From assembly GCA_002238965.1 (NCBI GenBank), contig MPNJ01000002.1, positions 253,001 through 317,000 of the forward strand: a stretch of DNA of 64,000 bases, in the 5' to 3' direction. The position numbers were made by a program, and so were the translations under genes. The notes under the pieces were generated by a model. It did not search any database and was not told the origin of the DNA. It was given only the letters and a program-made list of their open reading frames with translations. Origin of the DNA: Nitrospinae bacterium bin107 (GTDB lineage Bacteria > UBA8248). Of this stretch, positions 53,717 to 62,401 are shown one piece after another; within the stretch, counting starts at the first letter, position 1, and each line of letters begins with the position of its first letter.

Positions 53717-53817
53717 GGGGGTTACTCATTGATTCCCGTCTCGGGCCTGAGGACCCAACTCGAACCCGGAACGGTACTTACTACTCCACGAGGTCAAGCA
53801 GCCAATGAGTAACCCCC
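53717..53817. repeat. 101-bp element with perfect 15-bp inverted ends
   Basis: GGGGGTTACTCATTG (53717-53731) and CAATGAGTAACCCCC (53803-53817) are perfect inverted repeats. The 71 bases between carry no open frame. A tRNA fold was tried and does not fit. It could be a miniature mobile element or a structured RNA. Confidence 0.7.
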
Positions 53818-54392
53818 AGATTCTTCTTCTTTCCTGAGTTCCAGAGGCGTTCCTGAAACCCGCCCCGGCGCCATTTCCGGTAGCCGGTTACCATATTTGA
53901 CCAATCGGTCATTTTTAACTATAGTGCACCTCCAGCATCAGTTTCCTGAAAAAAAGCCGCCCTTGTATGGTTTAGATAGGTGCGCTCATCATGAAATAGC
54001 TCGACCCATACAATCCTTCCCGATCCGCACCCGGATTGATCCACTCGAACCATCGGACGAAGTACGGGCTGGTTGGCATACAATCCACGTTTTGGAAGAA
54101 AAGTGGGTTCCCGCCTATTCCAACTCTTGGGAAGAGTCGTATTGTATTCAGCGGGCAGCCCGTGGATCGACCGCACATGGATTGTATGCCGGGTGGAATA
54201 GTGGGGGATTGAACCCGACTTGTCAAGAAAGAATTGAGGCTTTTGTTCGGGTTTTACGGTTTTATCACAAAATACCGGCGTCGCCCTGAATCCGCTTTCA
54301 GAGCGAATCTCACCGAAAACCTCCGCGCGCCATGACCCCTTCCGCGCTCCGGGCGTGTCCGGCGCGCGGCCCGGGTTCCTCGAAAGCGACCC
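53818..54392. other. Intergenic with a palindrome and dispersed GATTGTATGCC boxes
   Basis: TGACCAATCGGTCA (53898-53911) is a 5+5 palindrome like TetR-type operators, followed closely by TAACTATAGT. Short boxes CATACAATCC / GATTGTATGCC occur at about 54008, 54077 and 54180 in both orientations. Open frames of up to 130 codons here lack ribosome sites and similarity. Confidence 0.45.
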
Positions 54393-54830
54393 CTACTTCT
54401 GCGCCCAGTCAGGAATCTCCTCCCCCTCGGGGACGTACTGCACCAGCTCTATCGCGAGCCCGCCCGTGGTGGCCGCGTTCGTGAAGGTGATGACGCCGCC
54501 GCGCGAGCCGTATGTGGGCGCGAGGACGAACTCGACTCCCTTCGCCTCCCATTCGGCCATCGTGGCTCTCAGGTCGTCGACGACGAAGCAGATGTGGTGC
54601 AGCCCCTCGCCGCGCGCGGCGATGAACCGGTTGAGCGGCGCGTCGGGGTCGCTCATCTCCACGAGCTCCATCACGGCGCCTTCGGCTTCGTAGAAATCGA
54701 GCCGCGCGGTGTTGCCGGGCCGCTCATACACCTTTCTTTCGAGAAACCGGAAACCCAGCAAGTCCTCCATCACGTTCTTCTTCTCTTCCAGATTGTTCAC
54801 GGCGTAGCCCAGGTGATCCACTTTCGGCAT
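54393..54830 (-). CDS. VOC-family (glyoxalase/methylmalonyl-CoA epimerase-like) protein
   Basis: 145 aa. Paired beta-alpha-beta-beta-beta units with metal ligands: KVDHLGYAVNNLEEKKNVME (His), GAVMELVEMSD (Glu), GLHHICFVVDDLRATMAEWE (His) and GLAIELVQYVPEG (Glu). This order fits methylmalonyl-CoA epimerase-like or glyoxalase I-like enzymes. No methylmalonyl-CoA mutase nearby, so function remains open. Confidence 0.85.
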   Translation of the reverse strand: MPKVDHLGYAVNNLEEKKNVMEDLLGFRFLERKVYERPGNTARLDFYEAEGAVMELVEMSDPDAPLNRFIAARGEGLHHICFVVDDLRATMAEWEAKGVEFVLAPTYGSRGGVITFTNAATTGGLAIELVQYVPEGEEIPDWAQK

Positions 54831-55143
54831 TTTTCAAAACCCCTCTCAGGAACAAGAAAACGAAAGACGATTGATGCGACAGACCGCCCGCAGGCTAGCG
54901 CGTCCCCGCGCCCGAGCGCAAATTCTTCCCGCCATGAGCGGCGCTCTCTCTCGAGCGCGGAAGGCGCCCGCAAGGGAGGCAGCCGCCTGTGAGGGCGCCT
55001 CATCCGCCGGGACGCCTCGCCTTGAGGGCCTGCCTGTCGGAGCAGCCACCCCACCGGAGCAGCCACCCCGGTGGGGTGGCCGCCCGATAGAGCGGTATGT
55101 ATACTCAGCCTCTTTCGCGCAACAGAGGAATATCTGAAAACGC
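54831..55143. other. Divergent intergenic region with a strong hairpin
   Basis: GCCACCCCACCGG (55045-55057) pairs perfectly with CCGGTGGGGTGGC (55068-55080) around a 10-base loop, 63 bases before the AEC permease start. It may act on its expression or belong to the repeat families. No gene. Confidence 0.5.
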
Positions 55144-56028
55144 ATGTCTTCCATATTGCCGCTTTTGAACATCGTCTTTCCGGTCATGGCCGTGATCGGG
55201 GTCGGCTTCTTCTACGGCCGGTGGAAAAAGATCGAACCCAGGGTGCTGGCCGAACTCGTCCTGTTCCTGCTCGCCCCCGCCGTGGTGTTCGACGCGCTGG
55301 CGCGCCAGCAGATCCACTGGGAGGAGCTCGCCAAGACGGGCGTCATTTCGATTCTGATACATATCATCCCGGCCGCCGTCGCCCTGGCCGTCAAGCGCGC
55401 GGCGGGCCTGACGCAGCGCCCCTTCGTGCCCAGCGTGATGCTCATGAACTCCGTCTCGCTGCCCTATCCCCTGGCGCTTCTGGCCTTCGGCGAAGAGGGT
55501 CTGGCGTACGTGGTGCTGCTCTCCATTCCGAACATCTTCATCAGCTTCACGCTGGGGATCATGGCCTACGGCGGCGGCGCGAGCGTGAAGGAACCCCTCA
55601 AGATGCCCGCCCTCTACGCGGCGGTTGCCGGCATCGTCATCGCGCTGGCGGCGATCCCCGTGCCGAAGTTCATCCTGCGCTTCTCGCACCTGACCGGACG
55701 CGGCATGTTCCCGGTGGAGCTCTTCACGCTGGGCTACCGGCTCCGCTCCATCCGGGCGTCTGATTTCAAAATCAGCCTCTCCGTCGCGGCGCTCCGGTTC
55801 GGCCTCGGGTTCGTGCTCGCCTGGGCGCTTTCGGAAGCCTTCGCGCTCACCGGCGCTTCCCGCGCGGCGCTCTTTCTGATGTCGTGCAGCCCGCCCGCCG
55901 TGCTGAACTACATTTTCGCCGAGCGCTACTGCGAGGAGGGCTCTCTCGCCGCTTCCATCGTCTTCACGGGCACGGCGCTGAGCCTTATCACCATTCCCCT
56001 GCTCCTGCTCTATCTGGGAGTTTCATAG
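55144..56028 (+). CDS. AEC-family (auxin efflux carrier-like) permease
   Basis: 294 aa, about ten TM segments arranged as two five-helix repeats (LNIVFPVMAVIGVGFFYGRW at residues 8-27; AALRFGLGFVLAWALSEAFA at 218-237). MNSVSLPYPLALLAFGEEG and SCSPPAVLNYIFAERY are the crossing-helix motifs with prolines. Inner-membrane secondary transporter of small carboxylates or similar. Start ATG 55144. Confidence 0.85.
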   Translation: MSSILPLLNIVFPVMAVIGVGFFYGRWKKIEPRVLAELVLFLLAPAVVFDALARQQIHWEELAKTGVISILIHIIPAAVALAVKRAAGLTQRPFVPSVMLMNSVSLPYPLALLAFGEEGLAYVVLLSIPNIFISFTLGIMAYGGGASVKEPLKMPALYAAVAGIVIALAAIPVPKFILRFSHLTGRGMFPVELFTLGYRLRSIRASDFKISLSVAALRFGLGFVLAWALSEAFALTGASRAALFLMSCSPPAVLNYIFAERYCEEGSLAASIVFTGTALSLITIPLLLLYLGVS

Positions 56029-56836
56029 GGGCAGGGATTAGCGCCAAGCTACAAGCATCCAGCCATAACGAATCAGCTTTCCTCACCTGGATTTTCCAAC
56101 CGACAGGGATTGTCGACGAACCGCGGCAGTGGGGGTTGTTGGGAAAGCCCGATTTCGTGATTTGGTTCGACGGATGTGAAGTTGTAGGGGGGGGGTCGCA
56201 TATCGGGCTGTTGAAAAAACCTCCTTTCTAGGGAGTAAAGGGGACGCCCCTCTCGACTGGAAAAGCACCCCCCCCCTACCCCCCCTTGTCAGGGGTCAAT
56301 TCCGACCGGGGAGGGGCTGTTGAAAAAATCCCAATCAATGAGGATTCGACGCGACCGACGAGAAAAGAGATATCACTCCCCCCTTGAGGGGGAGTCGATG
56401 AAGCCGAGCGGTTTGTGCGAAGGTTGAATCGGTGGGGGGTGAATCGCGTTTTATCGTCACTCCGAGTTATACCCCCCACCGAATCGCTTTCGGGCTTACG
56501 CCCTCAGCTCTTCGACTCCCCCTCAAGGGGGGAGTGATTCTTCTCCCTCGTGTGTCGGCCACGACCCTCAAGGGGGGAGTGATTTTCCTCTCTCGTCGGT
56601 CGGGTTTCGACCGTAGGGACAGGTCGCGACCTGTCCCTACAAAATCAACCCCCCCTACCCCCCTTGTCAGGGGGGTATAAAAAGGCGATGCGCCCCCGCC
56701 GGGCAGAGGTGACTTTGCTCTTGCCCGTTCGATAGGGGGTTGCTTTTTCTTGCCCCCCTGACAAGGGGGGTGGGGGGGTTGCTCCGGCTCTTGGGAGACA
56801 ACGCGCGCCTGTCTGAAAAGCGAAATCACTCAATCA
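56029..56836. repeat. Large nested repeat cluster
   Basis: In order: GGGGGTCGCATATCGGGCTG TTGAAAAAACC (56190-56225); CCCCCCCTTGTCAGGGG (56270-56297); GGCTGTTGAAAAAATCCC (56316); a GAGGGGGAGT-family element as inverted halves (56371-56441 and 56467-56535); a second half (56560-56582). Next come the perfect GTAGGGACAGGTCG palindrome (56613-56640), CCCCCTTGTCAGGGGGGTAT (56657-56679) and its inverse CCCCCCTGACAAGGGGGG (56752-56769). At least five families are nested here. No gene. Confidence 0.75.
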
Positions 56837-57550
56837 TCAATCGTGTTCGACCCCGTGGCCGGCCTTGTCCTTGAGCCAGAGTCTCAGAGGCTCCTGAAAA
56901 TAGACCGCCGCCGCGCCGCAGAGCACCATGACCACCAGCAGGGCGACCACCATCCCGTATTGCTCCTTGTACATCCCGGCTCCCTGGATGCCCAGCATGA
57001 TGGTGCCGGGGATTCTGCCCAGAAACGCGATGAGCACGAACGTCAGGGTCTTGAGAGGACTCAGACCCAGCAGGTAGCACATGTAGTCCTTCGGGAAACC
57101 CGGTATCGAGAACAGGATGAAAGCGATAAAAGCGCCCCTGTTCGAGATGAGGAAGTCGAATTTATCGAGAATCCTGGGCGGGATGAGCTTTTCCACGAAG
57201 GGACGGCCCAGCCTTCGCCCGATGTAGAAGGCGAGAAAACTGCCTATCGTCAGGCCGATGGTGCTCAGGATCGTCGCTGTGAGCGCGCCGTAAACGAACC
57301 CGCCCAGAAACCCCGTCAATTCGCCCGGTATGGGGGAGAAAACCACCTGGAGCACCTGCACGCCGATGAACACGGCGGGCCCCCAGGGGCCGAAGGAGTG
57401 AATCCAGTCCCTGAATTTTTCCTTCTTGTCCTGGAGTTTCAGAAGATACGCCCAAGCGTCGTCTATCTGCCCCCAGAAGAGGTAGGCGAGCAACACGGTC
57501 AGCAGCAGGCAGACCCCCGCGATCCACAGAATTTTCGTCTTGCCGTTCAA
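56837..57550 (-). CDS. TVP38/TMEM64 (VTT-domain) membrane protein
   Basis: 237 aa. Six or so TM segments. VTT/DedA-like core: VQVLQVVFSPIPGELTGFLG (residues 65-84), GFVYGALTATILSTIGLTIG, AFYIGRRLGRPFVEKLI, FSIPGFPKDYMCYLLGLSPL. VTT proteins are lipid scramblase-like or involved in membrane homeostasis. Divergent from queG. Stop directly beside the repeat cluster. Confidence 0.88.
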   Translation of the reverse strand: MNGKTKILWIAGVCLLLTVLLAYLFWGQIDDAWAYLLKLQDKKEKFRDWIHSFGPWGPAVFIGVQVLQVVFSPIPGELTGFLGGFVYGALTATILSTIGLTIGSFLAFYIGRRLGRPFVEKLIPPRILDKFDFLISNRGAFIAFILFSIPGFPKDYMCYLLGLSPLKTLTFVLIAFLGRIPGTIMLGIQGAGMYKEQYGMVVALLVVMVLCGAAAVYFQEPLRLWLKDKAGHGVEHD

Positions 57551-57728
57551 CTCGGGTTTTCCTCGTGCAGGCGATGAAACACCTGAAGCAAAAGCGAATC
57601 AATACATACCACCAAATCCCTTGCATGGGTAACTAAAAAATCATATCCGCGCAATTGTTGACAAGAGAACCACTCGCGTCCCAAGATCGGTGGTTCACGA
57701 GACTTATCCTGTTTTGCCTGGAGAAGAC

Positions 57729-58970
57729 ATGGCCGACGCCCGCCCGAACCCGAATCCCGAAAACAGGGGCGCAGACTCCGCGCACACCGGCGTGGGCCGC
57801 ATGAGTGCGGGCGAGCTCACCAGCGCCGCCAAGGAAGCTGCCCTGAGCCACGGCTTCGACCTCGCCGCCGTCGCTCCGCCCGGCCTGGGCGAGGCGCACG
57901 GGCGATACCTCGAGTGGATCGAACGCGGCTACGCGGGCGAGATGAGCTATCTCGCCAGAAACCCCTACGTGCGCGGCGATTTGCGTCGTCTCTGGCCGGA
58001 GACGCGCGCGGCCCTGGTCGTCGCCATGCAGTACAAGCCAGAGCGCGAGACGCCCCACGCGGAGGGACATGGAAAAATCGCGCGCTACGCCCACGGCGGG
58101 GATTACCACAAGTTCATGAAGAAACGTCTCATCCGCGTCCTGCGCGATTTGAAGGAGGTCGACCCCGGCGTCGAGGGCAGAAGCTACGTGGACACCGGCC
58201 CCCTGCTCGAGCGCGACCTCGCCGTCATGGCGGGCCTCGGCTGGAAAGGGAAGAACTCGCTGCTCCTCTCGCGCAAGCTGGGCAGCTATTTCTTCTTGGG
58301 CTGTCTTCTCCTGAACCGCGCGCTCGAAGCTGATGCGCCCTTCATGGATGAGCACTGCGGCACGTGCACGCGCTGCATCGACGATTGCCCCACCGACGCC
58401 ATCATCGCGCCCGGCGTGGTGGATGCCAGGCGCTGCATCTCCTACCTCACCATCGAACTGAGGGGCCCGATTCCCCGGGAGCTCCGCGCTCCGGTGGGCG
58501 CTCACATCTTCGGCTGTGACATCTGCCAGGAGGTCTGCCCCTGGAACGACGACGTCCCCCATGCGCGCGAGCCGAGGTTCGACCCCCGCCCGGCGGCGCT
58601 GGCGCCCGACTTGCACGCGTTCGCCGCGATGGACGAGCGGCGGTTCCAGAAGGCGTTTCGCGGCACGCCCGTCATGCGCGCGCGCTACGGGGGGTTTCTC
58701 CGAAACGTCATCGTCGCCATCGGCAACACGGGAGGTGCGGAAAGCTTGGCAATCCTCGCCCGCGCGCTGGAGCACCGCGAACCCCTCGCCCGAGGCCACG
58801 CCGCATGGGCGCTCGCCCGGGTCGGCAAACGCCTGCGCGATGAGCGAGCGCGTCTCGCTCTGGAGGCCAGGCTAGAAGTCGAAAGAGACGCCTGGGTATG
58901 CGAGGAGATCGAACTCGCCCTTGGGGAATTCGCGCTGATGTCGCTGCCTGTCCTGGGGTGGGGGGAGTGA
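57729..58970 (+). CDS. queG: Epoxyqueuosine reductase
   Basis: 413 aa from ATG 57729 (GGAG six bases upstream). N-terminal cobalamin-binding region (LDLAAV-type start HGFDLAAVAPPGLGEAHGRY; RSYVDTGPLLERDLAVMAGL; WKGKNSLLLSRKLGSYFFLG). Two [4Fe-4S] clusters: CGTCTRCIDDCP and CDICQEVCPWN. HEAT-like C-terminus (about 320-405). Catalyses the last step of queuosine synthesis on tRNA. Size and order match QueG. Confidence 0.95.
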   Translation: MADARPNPNPENRGADSAHTGVGRMSAGELTSAAKEAALSHGFDLAAVAPPGLGEAHGRYLEWIERGYAGEMSYLARNPYVRGDLRRLWPETRAALVVAMQYKPERETPHAEGHGKIARYAHGGDYHKFMKKRLIRVLRDLKEVDPGVEGRSYVDTGPLLERDLAVMAGLGWKGKNSLLLSRKLGSYFFLGCLLLNRALEADAPFMDEHCGTCTRCIDDCPTDAIIAPGVVDARRCISYLTIELRGPIPRELRAPVGAHIFGCDICQEVCPWNDDVPHAREPRFDPRPAALAPDLHAFAAMDERRFQKAFRGTPVMRARYGGFLRNVIVAIGNTGGAESLAILARALEHREPLARGHAAWALARVGKRLRDERARLALEARLEVERDAWVCEEIELALGEFALMSLPVLGWGE

Positions 58971-59092
58971 AAAACAATCTGATTCGCTACTAACCTCGCC
59001 TGATACTTCGCTCTGCTACTTCAATTTGCCGCTAGTCACGATGCCCCGCTTGCCGTGACCCTGAACGAGCAACAGAAAACTCACCTCGATTC

Positions 59093-59484
59093 CTCCACCC
59101 CTCCCTCTCGGCGTTCCCTCCCGTGAGCTAGAATCCAAGGCCTCAATAACAACTCGGCAATTGCAAGCCGGTTCAGACACGATGGGAGCGTTCCGGCGCT
59201 CACGTAATGCACCTTCCTGAAGACTCCCAAGCCGCTGCGAATATTTACGCTGGCTCTCCCCAATATTGGGGAAGATAACAACCGCGCGATTTCCTATACT
59301 TTAAGTATTGTTGTTTGGCCTGAACACTCGGAACAGAAATGGATAGATACCCCTGCGCCGCTCAGTGCAGGGGAGTAAAACACTGGTGAAGTGGAATCCG
59401 AAGTCGGATTTGCTCAAATGACTCTGGCCCAGGAATGCGGTTCTCACCCGCTTCCAAGGCGATATTTGCCGGTCCGGCATCTGA
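59093..59484 (+). repeat. Duplicated promoter/leader, copy 1
   Basis: About 390 bases matching 61989-62393 (CTAGAATCCAAGGCCTC, CGGTTCAG-CACGATGGGAGC, GACTCCCAAGCCGCTGCGAA, TTTAAGTATTGTTGTTTGG, GAAGTCGGATTTGCTCAAAT and more). Includes the CCCCAATATTGGGG palindrome at 59258-59271. Copy 1 now leads into a DUF4411 fragment instead of the LuxR gene. 58971-59092 shows nothing. Confidence 0.85.
59258..59271. promoter_or_regulatory. CCCCAATATTGGGG palindrome, copy 1
   Basis: Perfect 14-bp palindrome, candidate operator for the LuxR-type regulator at 62402; also at 62159 and, in variant form, at 63634. Confidence 0.6.
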
Positions 59485-59815
59485 AAGCGAACTATCCGAA
59501 TGGGCCGGTAAGCGTGGCGATGAATTTTTCCTCAAACTTCCCGATATGTCCTCCGCGCTCGCAGAGGTAGCCGAGTGGGTAACCAATCAAGATTACGAGC
59601 AATCCGCTGTCAGGAGATTTTTTCAAGATGCGGATTATTTCCTGGTTGCGCACGCTCTTTTCGGCGGCTACGAGATCGTAACGCACGAAATCAAATCTGG
59701 TTCGCAAAAGAAGACCAAGATTCCCGATGTATGCGAGGGTTTGGATATCGGCTATTTGACGCCGTTTGAAATGTTGCGTCGCGAAAACGCAAGGTTCGTC
59801 CTGGGTGGAAACTGA
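59485..59815 (+). pseudogene. C-terminal fragment of a DUF4411 (PIN-like) protein
   Basis: From the junction on, the frame reads SEWAGKRGDEFFLKLPD, SALAEVAEWVTNQDYEQSAV, ADYFLVAHALFGGYEIVTHE, KIPDVCEGLDIGYLTPFEML, ARFVLGGN. This is the C-terminal about 115 residues of DUF4411 PIN-like proteins (usual length about 160). The N-terminal LLDxN active-site strand is missing, replaced by the duplicated LuxR leader. Likely dead. A DUF4411 toxin-like gene was disrupted by the duplication. Confidence 0.78.
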
Positions 59816-59900
59816 CCCCGCCGGAATCATGTGCATCATCACCTGAAAATAACAGGCGCAGAATAATTGCAGAATAAAAGCCTGCCTTGAGTCAGTTCCA

Positions 59901-60992
59901 TTATCTCGCTTTCCCCGTCGACGACGCTCCGCCTTGGGTGGTTCGGGGCCGCGCGTCTCTCCTGAGGGCGGCGTCGACGGTCTCGGGCGCGATGGGGGCG
60001 AGAGAACCTGCGAACTGCCGCGCCGACTCGGCCCAGGTGTATTTGCGCGCGTGGGCGATGGCGGCGGCGGGGTCGAGCGAGAGGGCGTTCTCTATGCTTA
60101 ATCTCAAATCCTGGTCTAGCCAGCCGCTCACGCCGTGTTCGACGACGTCGATGGGGCCGGGCGCTGGATAGGCCGCGACGGGCAGGCCGCACGCCATGGC
60201 CTCTATCATAACGAGGCCGAAGGTATCCGAACAGCTCGGAAAGACGAAGACGTCGCAGCCCGATATCTCGCGTACGAGATCATCGCCGAAGAGGTAGCCG
60301 GTGAAATGTGCCTCAGGGTATCTGGCTTCGAGCGACTTGCGGGACGGGCCGTCGCCGATGACGACCTTGGTGCCGGGCGTCTCGGCGCCCAGAAACGCCT
60401 CGATATTCTTCTCCACCGAGAGGCGTCCCACGTAGACGAGCCTCGGGCCGGGGAGGTTCGCCGTCGCGCCGCCCGGGAGGGGGCGGAAGCGCGCATGATC
60501 CACCCCGCGCGTCCAGATCCTGACTTCGTTGAAGCCCCGTTCCCCCAGTTCGCGCGCCATGCTCGGCGTGGGGACCATGACGCACAGGCCCGGCCCGTGG
60601 AACCGGCGCAGGACGGCGTAGGCAATACGCTGCATGCCGGGAAGTGGAAAGCGCGCGGCGAGAAACTCAGGGAAGCGCGTATGATAGCCCGTCGTGAAGG
60701 GGAGTCCGCGCCTCATGCACCAGCGCCTCACGGCGAGTCCGATGGGGCCTTCGGTCGAGACGTGGACGTGGTCGGGCAGGAAATCGGCAACCGTATTCGT
60801 GATCTCTTTTTGCGAGAGCCGCGCGAGCCTGATTTCGGGATAATAAGGCAGCGCGGCCGTGCGGCGTCCCTCGGGCGTCAGCATGCGGACGCCGTGTCCG
60901 GCCGCCTCCAGTTGCGCCGCGACGTTCTCTATCGTGCGGACGACCCCGTTAACCTGCGGCCGCCAGGCGTCCGTCGCTATGAGAACGCGCAT
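59901..60992 (-). CDS. GT4-family glycosyltransferase
   Basis: 363 aa, GT-B fold. N-terminal ATDAWRPQVNGVVRTIENVA; the C-terminal donor site with LVYVGRLSVEKNIEAFLGA, FPSCSDTFGLVMIEAMACGL (E-x7-E motif) and PVAAYPAPGPIDVVEHGVSG. Resembles Agt/MgtA-type glycolipid glycosyltransferases. Overlaps the metallophosphatase gene by 44 bases. Such pairs serve membrane glycolipid synthesis in many alphaproteobacteria, so envelope lipid glycosylation is likely. Confidence 0.9.
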   Translation of the reverse strand: MRVLIATDAWRPQVNGVVRTIENVAAQLEAAGHGVRMLTPEGRRTAALPYYPEIRLARLSQKEITNTVADFLPDHVHVSTEGPIGLAVRRWCMRRGLPFTTGYHTRFPEFLAARFPLPGMQRIAYAVLRRFHGPGLCVMVPTPSMARELGERGFNEVRIWTRGVDHARFRPLPGGATANLPGPRLVYVGRLSVEKNIEAFLGAETPGTKVVIGDGPSRKSLEARYPEAHFTGYLFGDDLVREISGCDVFVFPSCSDTFGLVMIEAMACGLPVAAYPAPGPIDVVEHGVSGWLDQDLRLSIENALSLDPAAAIAHARKYTWAESARQFAGSLAPIAPETVDAALRRDARPRTTQGGASSTGKAR

Positions 60993-61767
60993 GTTCCTCC
61001 TCCAGGGTTTTCTTGTATTCGTTCCAGTGGATGAGTTCGAGGCGTCCGTCCATGTGCTCGACCAGGGCTGTGCAGCTCTCCACCCAATCGCCGTCGTTGC
61101 AGTAGTGGATTCCCTCGATCATGCGCATGTCGGGCGTGTGGATGTGCCCGCAGATGACGCCGTCGGCGCCTGCGTCACGCGCCGCTCGCACGACCGCCTG
61201 CTCGAGATTGGAGATGAACTCCACGGCACGCTTCACGTTGCGCTTGAGATAGGCCGAGAGCGACCAGTAGGGCAGGCCCACCACGCGCCTGAGCTTGTTG
61301 AACCGCTGGTTGACCCAGATGGCCGTCTTGTAGGCGCGGTCTCCGAAGTGCGCCAGCCACTTGGCGTAGAGGACGACGCCGTCGAACTGATCGCCGTGGA
61401 GCACCAGGTATTTCTTGCCGTCCGCCGTGCGGTGCACGTAATCGTGCCGCACCCGCACGCGGCCGAAGTGCTGCCCGCAGAAGTCGCGGAACATCTCGTC
61501 GTGATTGCCGGGAATGTAGAAGACCTTGGTGCCCTTGCGCGCCTTCCGGAGGAGTTTCTGGATGACGTCGTTGTGAGTCTGGTGCCAGTACCAGTTGCGC
61601 TTGAGCGCCCAGTTGTCGATGACGTCGCCGACGAGGTAGAGCCTGTCGCTCTCGACCACTTTGAGGAATTCGAGCAGTGCTGCGGGCTGGGCGGTTTTGG
61701 TGCCCAGGTGGATGTCGGATATGAAGACGCTTCGGAAGTGAACGAGGCCGGGCGGCGCGGGGCTCAT
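60949..61767 (-). CDS. UDP-2,3-diacylglucosamine diphosphatase-like metallophosphoesterase
   Basis: 272 aa from ATG 61767 (MSPAPPGLVHFRSVFISDIH; the frame extends to 61854). Calcineurin-like motifs: FISDIHLGTKTAQPA (D-x-H), LYLVGDVIDNWALK (G-D), VFYIPGNHDEMFRD (G-N-H-D/E), VLHGDQFDGV and VICGHIHTPDMR (G-H-x-H). Close to LpxH-like proteins of the YbbF/LpxI-independent type and to those paired with GT4 enzymes. Probably acts on a nucleotide-lipid in the envelope pathway with the adjacent GT4. Confidence 0.87.
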   Translation of the reverse strand: MSPAPPGLVHFRSVFISDIHLGTKTAQPAALLEFLKVVESDRLYLVGDVIDNWALKRNWYWHQTHNDVIQKLLRKARKGTKVFYIPGNHDEMFRDFCGQHFGRVRVRHDYVHRTADGKKYLVLHGDQFDGVVLYAKWLAHFGDRAYKTAIWVNQRFNKLRRVVGLPYWSLSAYLKRNVKRAVEFISNLEQAVVRAARDAGADGVICGHIHTPDMRMIEGIHYCNDGDWVESCTALVEHMDGRLELIHWNEYKKTLEEEHARSHSDGRLAAAG

Positions 61768-61988
61768 CGGATGAGAAACCTCAGAAAGTGTCCATCCCGA
61801 AAAGCTTTGTGATCCCGCCGGTTGGCGGCTCGCCAAGCCACTGACTGAGCGCATGACCGTGACGGAGCGAAATCACGAGGCCCAAGTACCATGAAGAGGG
61901 GTGCAATGCAAGCCTGAAATTTTTTCGAGAGCGCGGCCCTGTAATCTTAAAAAGAGCAGGTGGAAATCCCTCCCTTGATCTTGAAGCA

Positions 61989-62393
61989 TCCACCCCCTCC
62001 CTGCGTTCCGGCTCTTTCCCTCGTGTGCTAGAATCCAAGGCCTCTAACGACAACTCGGCATTTGCTGGCCGGTTCAGCCACGATGGGAGCGCGCCGGCGC
62101 TCACGTAATCCACCTTCCTGAAGACTCCCAAGCCGCTGCGAATATTTACGCTGGATCTCCCCAATATTGGGGAGGAAAAGAAGCGTGCGATATCCTATGC
62201 TTTAAGTATTGTTGTTTGGTCTGATCACTCGGAACAGAAACGAATAGATACTTCTGCACCGCTCAGCGTAGAGGAGTGGAACACTGGCGAAGTGGAATCC
62301 GAAGTCGGATTTGCTCAAATGACTCTGGCCCAGGAATGCGGTTCTCACCCGCTTCCAAGGCGATATTTGCCGGACCGGCATCTGAAAGCGAGG
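61989..62393 (+). repeat. Duplicated promoter/leader, copy 2 (native LuxR leader)
   Basis: Same 390-base sequence as 59093-59484, placed here directly before the LuxR gene. Contains CCCCAATATTGGGG and TTTAAGTATTG (possible -10/-35 region). The region 61768-61988 is the start-side of the metallophosphatase and shows nothing else. Confidence 0.85.
62159..62172. promoter_or_regulatory. CCCCAATATTGGGG palindrome, copy 2
   Basis: Perfect 14-bp palindrome 230 bases before the LuxR start, in the native leader. Candidate autoregulatory operator. Confidence 0.6.
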
Positions 62394-62401
62394 GATCCGT
62401 C

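Noticed and set aside
53717-53817. tRNA or tRNA-Sec gene
   Set aside because: A 15-bp perfect terminal stem and no T-arm or D-arm that folds.
53897-54289. 130-codon frame after the TetR-like palindrome
   Set aside because: Contains the dispersed GATTGTATGCC boxes, no ribosome site, no family.
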